Part shown: positions 7,809 through 14,732 of the stretch, one piece after another | How the letters are laid out: every line of letters starts with the position of its first letter | Position numbering within the stretch: position 1 is the stretch's first letter | Notes under the pieces: generated by a model | Told to the model about the DNA's origin: nothing | What the model saw: only the letters and a program-made list of their open reading frames with translations | Database searches by the model: none | Assembly (NCBI GenBank): GCA_021307315.1 | Contig: JAJSPD010000236.1 | Coordinates: forward strand, 1-14,732 | Direction: 5' to 3' | Length of the DNA stretch: 14,732 nt | DNA from: Bisporella sp. PMI_857 | Lineage: Eukaryota > Ascomycota > Leotiomycetes > Helotiales > Helotiaceae | Program-made: the position numbers and the translations under genes

Positions 7809-10800
7809 ATGTTCGACGCTCCTGTAGATGCCGACCTTTTTGCGTATACCACCGCCTCACGCTACACATCTGCTGAATTCATAAGCATTATAATCGATAC
7901 CGGAGCCTCTAAGCGCTTTACAGCAGGCTATAGCCAATTTCTCGCACTTCAAAAAGCTACTGACGTTAAGCTAAACGAATCAACCAAAAGCATAGTTAAC
8001 GTCTAATTCGGTATCGGCTCAACTTTTTCTATTAGCTTTACTACTATAACAACTTTTATCGGCATAGTCGAATTCTATGTTGTAAAAGTCGATACTTTTT
8101 TCTTGTTTTGTTTGACGGATATAAATAATTTTTGTATATACTTCAACAACTTCACCAATGCTTTTGTAACCTCCAGCAAAACCGTACTAGTCGTACGTCG
8201 ATTTAGTCACTTTTTCATGCTATGGAATACGTTTTTCCGCGTGTATATCACTAAGTCATTTAATTACAATCCATGCTATTTGACTAAAGTAGAACTACGT
8301 CGGCTCTATAAACGTTTCGGCCACTTATCAGTTAGCCGTTTTAAGCGTATTTTAAACCGAGCAAGTCATAGCGATAACAAAAACGTCCTAGAGCATATTA
8401 CTCAGTATTGCCAGCATTGCCAAAAGCACAGCAAGTCGCTAAGACGTTTCAAGTTCACGCTCAAAAACGATGTCGATTTCAATTACTGTATTATTGTCGA
8501 TATTATGTACATCGAAACAAGCTCTTGCTGCATGTCGTCGACAAAAGTACTCGATTCCAGGCTAGCAAATAGCTTTAGAATATTACTGCAAAGCACACTT
8601 AAGAATCATTTCGTGCCTGTTGGATTAATACGTATTTAAGTCTTTTTGATATAATAGCTCATAACGCAAGCAAAAACTTTGTCAGTAAAAATTTCAGCAG
8701 TATACAATCAATGTCGGAACAACAACTAAAGCAGTTCTAGTTGAAGCTTATTACTCAATTGGCCTCGTCGAACGCTATCACGGCTTTTTGCGTCGCATTT
8801 ACTAAATCATTACAGCCGAGATACCCGGAATTAATAAAAATATCGCTTTTCAAATAACGCTTAAAGCCCTAAACGACACAGCTGGCCTTAACGGTCTAGT
8901 ACTTACGCTTTTGGTTTTCGGAGCGTACTTTCGCATAGCTGAACTGAATGTTTTTTTAGCTACAGTTACTCAACGTGCTGCTGCACTCAAAAAAGCTATA
9001 AACGAAGTACAGAAAATCAGAGCTAAGCGTTAAGTAGCAACTGTTTTGAATATGCGCAATAGCCTCAATACAACTGCGGTTTACAGTTTACTCCTGAATT
9101 CACTAGTTTTAGTTTAAAGAAAAAAAAATACAGGCTAACTTGGCTTGTAGTCTGGCTTTTACAATTTGCTTAGCCAAAAAAACGAAACTTGCGTAGTAAA
9201 CTTGCTTAACGGCCTTACTAGCTTCCGTAGCACAGTTGTCAAGCTTTATTTAACCAAAAACGATAAACTGACTGAACCAGCTAAAGATTCTTAACCTGAA
9301 AAATCAATTACTGTCGACGTTTTTACAGAATTCTCCAATTCACAACTTTTACAGCAAAATCAACTACGACAACAAAGCAGACTTCGTAAGCATTCCGTTT
9401 ACGCAAATACAGCTAACGTTACTATATTCCTGTAAAACGACGACAATCAACTTTATTACCAATTCAAAGCGTCCAAACAAAAAAAGATTGCAAACTTACT
9501 CGAAAAAAGCGTTTTCGAAATAGTCAATCTTAAAAACGTTCCACTAAGCATTAAACTTTTCAATTCACGATTCGCTAATAAAATCAAAAACAAAAGCACT
9601 AACAAAACATTCGAGAAGTCTCGTTTAGTCGTTTAAGCTTACAATAACTACGAGAAAAGCATAATACTAACTCAGTTATCTACTATTCAACGCATAAGCC
9701 AACGCCTGATTTTTTGTATTGCAGCTATGTTTTAAAGCACAAGCACAAAGCTGTACTTAAAAAACATTTCGCAAACTTACGTTCAGTTAATCACGAAACT
9801 GAACCGAGACTTTTACATCAAGCCACTTCGTAAACTCGGCCTTGAGCTAAGCATCGAAAAAAGATCAATCTTAAAAGTTATTAAGCTTTTGTACAGCGTT
9901 CCAAAAGCCGGCAACTACTAGTTCAAGACGTACTACAATTATTACGTAAAAAAACTCGGAATAAAACTATTAACTTATAACCTATGTTTGTTGTAGCACA
10001 ACCAGGAAAGCTTTAGTTTAGTCGGCTTGCAAACCGACAATACTTTGTTTCTCGCGAATCAATCTTTTGCAACAACTGAACAAAAGCAACTTGAAAAAGC
10101 CGGATTCTTCGCAAAAGATCGAAAGCACTTTGCGGTCGACCAGCCAATCAAATTCAATAGCTGTACTATACGTCTTACGAAACAAAAAAACGTTACTATA
10201 ACTCAAAAAAACCAATGCAACAACCTGAACCTAGTCGACTTGAAGTCTACTTCTACTACTAGCTCTAAAAGCGTAATCCGCAATGCACTGTCGACCAAAA
10301 AGCAATACGTCGCCCAGCGAGCTAAAAAAGCCTATATAGCTTTAATGTGTCAACTAGAAGCTTCTTTTAATTTATTTTTCGCTGCTTAAGTGACTAGTCC
10401 TTAAAAAGATAATGTTACGGCTTTTAACAAGCGTATCCAATGGCAAATCGACAACCTAACCAAAGGCTTTACGTACGTTCGCCTCGACTTTAAGTTACTA
10501 CGCTTGATCGTATTTACAGATGCATCGTTTGCCAACAACAAGAACTTATTCTCGCAAATAAGCTACGTTGTAGTATTAACAGACGCGAAGCACAAAGCCA
10601 ATGTTATTTATTAATTCTCAATCAAATGCAAAAAAGTCACAAGAAGCGTACTAGCCTCCGAACTTTATGCAATAGGCTACGGATTCGACATTGGTGCTAC
10701 ACTTAAAACTACGATCGAGCAAGTGCTAAAAATCGACTTACCTCTTATTCTTTGTACTGATTCCAAATCCTTTTACGAGTGCTTTGTCAAATTAAGCACA

Positions 10801-10989
10801 ACGCAAAAGAAACGCCTCATAATTGATATTATGTGTTTTCGCCAATCGTACGAGCGTAAAAAGATCACTGAAGTCAAATGGATCGATAGCGACAGCAACC
10901 CTGCTGACTCCATGACCAAAAGCAAAGCATCTACAGCTCTGAAGCAACTGATCGACACGAACTACCTAAATCTGAAAGTTGTAGAATAG

Positions 10990-11067
10990 GTAAAGCGGGA
11001 ATAAAAGAAAGTACAGGAAAGCAAAAAGAAGCACGGTTTCTAAGCTTCCTTTTTAGAGAGTTGCCAG
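10990..11067 (+). other. 3' untranslated interior of the copia element
   Basis: It holds a purine-rich run (about 10992-11036) that may act as polypurine tract, although it does not abut the LTR. The bases directly before the LTR (AGAGAGTTGCCAG) are only weakly purine-rich. Confidence 0.4.
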
Positions 11068-11299
11068 TGTTAGTATAAAGTCATGTAAACGTTCCATGAC
11101 GCACAGGCCACTACCTGAATGTATTTAAGTTCTCGCTCGTAGGACGTAACTGAGAAAAAATCAAGAACAAGTCAACCACCTACAACGAGCATATATAGCA
11201 CTGCGCTGAGATCGCGGTGCTACGTGCCCCGTGGGTAACCGACTTAAGCTATTGCAAGTCATCAATACGAAGAAGGTATCACAGAGAGTGATACCAACA
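11068..11299 (+). repeat. 3' LTR of the copia element
   Basis: 232 bp, the same length as the 5' LTR and aligned without gaps. It reads TGTTAGTAT at its start, so its inverted end has one mismatch to ATACCAACA. TATA box at 11192-11197. G-to-A changes at 11072 and 11087 are in TpG context, as expected from RIP on the opposite strand. Confidence 0.95.
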
Positions 11300-11304
11300 G
11301 ATAT
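11300..11304. repeat. Target site duplication, right copy (GATAT)
   Basis: Exact match to 5668-5672. Confidence 0.95.
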
Positions 11305-11669
11305 ATATATACATATATCTACCCTAGCTTTCTTTTCATGGGAGGCGACAAGCAAAAACGAAGTTACCTTTTTTTTACTATGAAAATGATCCATAAGTTC
11401 TCAAGTCGAAGTTGCAAAATCGCACACTCATCAGTTTATTTTAGGAGGGCGAAGACTCAACACCTGTATGTGGTGCCCTCTACGAACCTTCAGCGTTTTA
11501 CGTCTGGAGAGCCGAGATTGAGTTAATTCGAGCTGGAGTCGAAAACGCACGTACAACGCAACACTCGAAACAGAAGTCCTTTCAACTCGAATCAAAGACT
11601 ACAAGCCTCTGTATAAAGGAAAACTTATTCTACAGTACTCGCCGTTCAGTTACTTGCGCGCTAGCAAAG
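11305..11669. other. Flank between the copia element and the next LTR
   Basis: It begins with a TA dinucleotide run, then ordinary-composition DNA. A 62-codon plus frame (11338-11526) and another open run (about 11528-11689) show no family signature, and the second crosses the inferred LTR edge. No gene called. Confidence 0.45.
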
Positions 11670-11872
11670 TGTTACGGCAAGTAGAATAAGAGCAACGGCT
11701 CAAAGTAATACGGGTAAGAATCGAGAATAATAGAACTACAGAACTATGAAGGCAGAGAGGGAAGCATATATACAGGAGCCTAGATCACGTGACGTTCCGC
11801 GTGATCTCCAATATGAGTGCTTTATAGGCTGTTAAGCTATATAAGAGCCGTAAGCGCGCCAGCGCCGTGACA
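11670..11872 (-). repeat. Probable 3' LTR of a second LTR retrotransposon (outer element)
   Basis: Plus strand runs TGTTACGG to CCGTGACA, an 8-bp inverted pair with one C/T mismatch, 203 bp long. On the minus strand it starts TGTCACGG directly after an A18 tract plus GTAA, which fits a polypurine tract and gives the orientation. It has TATA-like sites (11838-11843, 11766-11771) and an 8-bp hairpin AGATCACG/CGTGATCT at 11782-11807. Composition is normal up to its right edge, where the AT-rich interior starts abruptly. The sequence differs from the 12042-12233 LTR, so it is another family. The partner LTR is not in the window. Confidence 0.6.
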
Positions 11873-12041
11873 TTACTTTTTTTTTTTTTTTTTTCGAAAA
11901 AGCTTGCTTTTAAGCTTTTTAATGCTTTTGAATTGTTATTTAGCTCGTTATAGTCGTTTTTGCTTTGTTTTTATTTTTTGATCTATTTTAGTAAGTTCGC
12001 CGACGATTTTCGAAACGTAAAGTTGCGTAAGTGGAAGTTTT
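11873..12041 (-). mobile_element. RIP-damaged 3' interior fragment of the outer LTR element
   Basis: The stretch begins with a T18 run (11877-11894, minus-strand polypurine tract) and continues T-rich with many TpA and few CpA. It stops at the next LTR at 12042. No protein domain could be read. The likely reading is that the inner gypsy element inserted here. Confidence 0.45.
12037..12041. repeat. Expected target-site duplication position of the gypsy element (GTTTT)
   Basis: These are the five bases left of the gypsy LTR. The matching copy would lie beyond the right edge, so this is unverified. Confidence 0.3.
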
Positions 12042-12233
12042 TGTCACGATCACGATCCTATGAGCCTGATGGGGCGTAGTATAGGTGCTTCAATACGAGA
12101 ATACTAAACTAAGGAGGAAAGGTGTAGCTGTTGCTGTGGCATCCCTAACATAAAGACCATGACCACGTGACCGCCATAGGCGAGCTGGTAAGCGAACCAA
12201 TGGGCGTCTGGTGCGATATTGAGGACCGTGACA
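12042..12233 (-). repeat. 3' LTR of a Ty3/gypsy element
   Basis: 192 bp bounded by TGTCACG and CGTGACA, a perfect 7-bp inverted pair. On the minus strand it follows a polypurine tract GGAGGGGGG with three bases between, so this is the 3' LTR of the minus-strand element whose pol lies to the right. It keeps ordinary composition and contains a CACGTG palindrome, while the interior next to it is heavily AT-biased. A solo LTR is unlikely because the flanks GTTTT and ATACC do not match. Confidence 0.8.
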
Positions 12234-12236
12234 ATA

Positions 12237-12245
12237 CCCCCCTCC
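12237..12245 (-). promoter_or_regulatory. Polypurine tract of the gypsy element
   Basis: CCCCCCTCC on the plus strand is GGAGGGGGG on the minus strand. It sits three bases from the LTR start and is the plus-strand DNA primer site expected during reverse transcription. Confidence 0.75.
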
Positions 12246-14732
12246 AAATAAGCTCGTCTTCAGCTTGAAAACTATTTATAATACCTGATATTTATTCTTT
12301 ACGGCCCGTTACGGCTATACTTTTGCTTAATACTGCTTTCTTTCAACCGTAACGTACTTGCGAGCTAGCTCGGCTTGTTGTTATTTTTTTTGGCTTTGAA
12401 TATTCATTACGTTCAGCGCACTTAAGCTAATACGTAAAATTTTTAGTGGCAAACTTGTTAAATTGCTTTCGTAAAAGCTTTTAAAAGCTAACGGCTATTT
12501 GCTAAAGCAGCTGCAAAGTACTATTCAAATCGTTATTTTATTTTTTTTATTTAACTCGGTACTTCAGCGTTTATTAACACGTCGAACAGCTAATACTTTT
12601 TGAACTTTATACTTTTTAGCGTTATTTACTATAACTAGTAGTAAATCAAGTTGTTTTGCAAATAGCGAGTTGTTTGCGGCTTTTCGAAGCTTTTCAGCAT
12701 AAAATACAAAATGCACGCGCATAGAATTAGTAGCTTTAGTTGTACGAATAGTTATTTGTTTATAATTTCGAACGAGCTTTTTATTTAATTTGCTAGTTTG
12801 CGGCTCGGCTGTGATTTTTTAGCTTTTTGTTATACTTATACAAAATCTTTTACTTCGAAATCAGCTTTTGTCGGTGTTTATTAGCTTGTTTAGCGTATCG
12901 TTTTTGCGAACGAGCTATATTTTCGCGAGCTGAATCTCAAAAATTATAAATACGATTACTAGTGTTTTTGCTTTTTTTTTATTCAGCTTTTTTTTTTTAG
13001 TTTTGCTTTTACAAGTGTTTTTCAGTTAAATAACGTACGCGTTTCGTAACTACGTTTCGTAAAAAAAAAAATTAGCCGGTAGTTTTATGCTACAAAAAAG
13101 CTGCTAAAATCGATAATAGCTACTTACTAGTTTTAATTATTTTAATAGTAATTTATATAAAGCCGTAAACGCTGATCGAAATACTAATTTACAATTTTTG
13201 TTTAGCTATTTGTTTGCGAATAATTTGCGGTTAAAAGCTGTATTTTGATTTGTAGTTTAGTGCAAAACTTATTTCAGAAATCCGATATAAATTGCGGTTT
13301 TCGATTTAACGTAATAAAATCAGAAATACCGGTATAGCGCATAATATGTAATAAAAACAAAAAAACTAGTTTTTTGGCTGTAATTGTATTTCGAACAAAA
13401 TAGTAATCGGTTTTTTGTTTAAACGATTACGAATATAGCTACTATATTAAATTCGTTTTGTTTTCGAAGCATTTTTTAAAGTCAACTGTAACGTACTGCT
13501 ACGGCTTATTAAGTACTAGTAATTAGTGCAGCAAGCCAAGCTTTTTATTTCGAAAAACATATAAACGTCGACAAATATAACAATTATGCGATAGCGAGCA
13601 ATATTACTTGCTTAGCTTAGCTAGTAGTATCGACTGCGAATAAGCTTGCTTAGTTTAGTACGCTTTAAATGCTTCGTTAAAATTAATTGTAAACTTTTCG
13701 AATTACGGCCGTTCGCAAAAGTATACTAGTATTAGTATTACGTTAAGCACGTACAGCTTTTTATAGCGTAACAATAAGCTTTTTTAAATGTTTACGTATT
13801 TTTTGATTTTGTTTTAGTTTAGTACGCAAGTTTTTAAGTTAGTAGCAGTTTTATTAGCAAACAACAACTTGTTAGTAAACTGTAACTATTGTACTTTTTA
13901 AAAGCACTTTATTACTTTCGATCGGTGCTAACTAAAATCGTGCACTATTTCCGAGTTTAGTTTAGCTTTCGGTATTATAACTTGCGTACAGTATTTAGCA
14001 ATTGCTTGTTTTTAAGCTTTTACGTTTTTTAATCGACGGCTAAAAGTATTAGTCGCTAATTGCTTTTTTTTGCGATATATAAACTTGAAATTGTACTGTA
14101 ATAACAGTTTTGCTTATTTAGCTTAGCGTGCCGATAGCTTTTTTGTCGTTATAAAACACTTTAAAGCTCGTAATCCGAATAAATCAAAAACGAGTTTTTT
14201 GTTTGTAGCTTTTGCAATTCGAGCTTTTACTAATTTAACGCTCGTATAATAGCAAGCATTTTTTTGTTATAAATGTCGTAATTCAGTTCGGCAGTTTGCA
14301 TTGTTTTAGTAAAAAACGCTATAAAGTGCTAATTTTTAAATTAGGATTTTGCTGTAAAAAAACGCTAGTGCTACTTTATTCGACGTATTAGCTTTTAGCA
14401 TAGTTTGTAATTCAAGCTTGTAATAGCGTAATATCGGAAAGTTAACTAAAGCGTGCTTTAAAGCTTTAAACGCTTTTTTACATTAATAGTTTACAAATAC
14501 GAAGTATTTTTAACTGTTAAGCGATATAACAGTTTTGCAATACGCCGTAATTTTTAATAAACGCCGATAAAAATTGCAAAACTTTAAAAACGATTGTACG
14601 CTTTTTACAGCAGTAAAAAATTGCTAATTTTTATTATTTCGATTTTTTGCGGGTTTGTTGTAACACTTTTAGTAAAAACAATAAACTTTAAATACTTAGT
14701 ACTAGTAACGCTGAATTTGACTTTTTAATATC
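12246..14732 (-). pseudogene. Ty3/gypsy chromovirus pol (RT end, RNase H, integrase, chromodomain), RIP-ruined
   Basis: Read leftward from the right edge. About 14690-14613 gives KYLKFIVFTKSVTTNPQKIE, the end of RT. After a one-base frame change, one register runs 446 codons from 14611 to 13274: VQSFLKFCNFYRR (about 14599), RNase H (about 14400-14030, with ALKCFITTKKLS and LQYNFKFIYR), then integrase with finger CYIC (about 13580) and LGLLH-(stop)-LLVLNKP before VTVDF. The integrase core continues to about 13050. A basic linker (about 12940-12830, QKRYAKQANKHRQ) and a chromodomain-like end (about 12625-12460, YKVQKVLAVRRV) follow. More than 25 stops, nearly all TAA or TAG, sit at Gln or Trp positions. 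Integrase reads LNRKPQF for SDRGPQF and TKIVN for TERVN, so both later catalytic acids are lost. The 5' half lies outside the window. Confidence 0.88.
12460..12625 (-). pseudogene. Chromodomain remnant at the C-terminus of gypsy integrase
   Basis: Minus-strand codons give YKVQKVLAVRRV, like the EYEVEEILDSRR start of chromovirus chromodomains. After a frame change they give AAALANSR-(stop)-LLKAF, like the ENL-NA-ELL-EFH helix at the domain end. The aromatic central strand is unreadable. Chromodomains target integration to heterochromatin marks, which would fit nesting in a repeat-rich place. Confidence 0.55.

Larger units (their letters stand above)
5970..10989 (+). pseudogene. copia Gag-Pol polyprotein, multiply stopped
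   Basis: ATG at 5970 (CAACAAAATG) opens one frame of about 1670 codons. Gag runs to about 7480, with a Q/T-rich tract and a knuckle starting QRCFVCNRKNC (CX2CX4CX4H, from 7356). Protease has DTGAS at 7896. Integrase has the HHCC finger (GH at about 8320 to YCQHC at about 8410) and core with VDIMYI and IGLVERYHG. RT spans about 9560-10090, RNase H about 10490-10950 with TDAS, SELYA, TDSKS and SNPAD intact. About 32 in-frame stops (25 TAA, 7 TAG, no TGA) fall mostly where Gln, or Trp, is expected. Frame shifts by one base near 8511-8522 and again near 8708-8714. RT reads QTDN where family members have QTDD, and integrase reads an Asn for its second Asp. No functional protein can be made. TAG at 10987 is the natural end. 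Confidence 0.92.
5673..11299 (+). mobile_element. Full-length Ty1/copia LTR retrotransposon, inactivated by RIP-like mutation
   Basis: The element is 5627 bp from TG to CA, bounded by 232-bp LTRs and a perfect GATAT duplication. Domain order inside is Gag, protease, integrase, RT, RNase H, which defines the copia (Pseudoviridae-like) arrangement. The coding frame is plus strand and broken by many stops. The three LTR differences suggest insertion not long ago in evolutionary terms, or mobilisation of an already damaged copy. The insertion target was a TA-rich microsatellite (flank ATATATATATACATATAT). Confidence 0.95.

Noticed and set aside
5970..10989. A recoded genetic code with TAA and TAG read as Gln
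   Set aside because: The absence of TGA among 32 stops looks like a ciliate-type code, but many CAA and CAG codons remain, some stops replace Trp, and the nearby patatin gene ends at TAA in the expected place. RIP explains it better.
11528..11689. Open plus-strand run that looks weakly protein-like
   Set aside because: No homology recognised and it crosses the inferred edge of the LTR at 11670.
12042..12233. Solo LTR inserted in the outer element
   Set aside because: The 5-bp flanks GTTTT and ATACC differ, and a strong polypurine tract adjoins only one side, as for the 3' LTR of a complete element.
1..14732. CRISPR arrays, bacterial operons, rRNA or tRNA genes
   Set aside because: No spaced direct repeats, no Shine-Dalgarno-type gene clusters and no recognised tRNA or rRNA sequence; introns and LTR elements point to a fungus.

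Overview
The window looks like accessory DNA of a filamentous ascomycete fungus (Pezizomycotina). The evidence is short GT-AG introns (49-57 nt) in the cellular genes, a patatin/TPR gene neighbourhood typical of such fungi, and LTR retrotransposons whose interiors carry dense C-to-T and G-to-A damage of the repeat-induced point mutation (RIP) type. I cannot name the species.

Left part (1-4045), minus strand. One apparently intact four-exon gene (797-3660) encodes a predicted 902-residue protein. It has a degenerate alpha/beta-hydrolase domain, then a complete patatin-like phospholipase domain (DGGGIRG, GTSTG, DGG), then a C-terminal C2H2-like finger. The exon model sums to exactly 903 codons and each splice junction rebuilds a conserved patatin motif. 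An upstream segment (3995-4045) reads as a signal-peptide-like exon that could splice in phase to this gene. At the left edge (1-215) lie two exons of a tetratricopeptide-repeat (TPR) protein that runs off the window; no coding sequence for its 5' part is visible between 216 and 796.

Middle (4046-5667). This is mostly non-coding, with one decayed plus-strand reading frame (4816-5319) broken by two stops and of unknown family.

Copia element (5668-11304), plus strand. A full-length Ty1/copia retrotransposon has 232-bp LTRs that differ at three positions, perfect 9-bp inverted ends on the 5' LTR, and a perfect 5-bp target duplication (GATAT). Its single gag-pol frame (5970-10989) keeps recognisable zinc knuckle, protease, integrase, RT and RNase H. 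It is broken by about 32 in-frame stops, all TAA or TAG, and two one-base frame changes.

Right part (11305-14732), minus strand. The 3' end of one LTR element (LTR about 11670-11872) is apparently interrupted by a Ty3/gypsy chromovirus. The latter has a 192-bp 3' LTR (12042-12233), a polypurine tract, then a chromodomain, integrase, RNase H and the end of RT, reading leftward from the right edge. Its pol is saturated with RIP-like mutation.

The most interesting points are the patatin fused to a pseudo-hydrolase, the possible secretion exon, and the contrast between well-preserved LTRs and ruined interiors in all three retroelements, which would fit mobilisation in trans of already dead copies.
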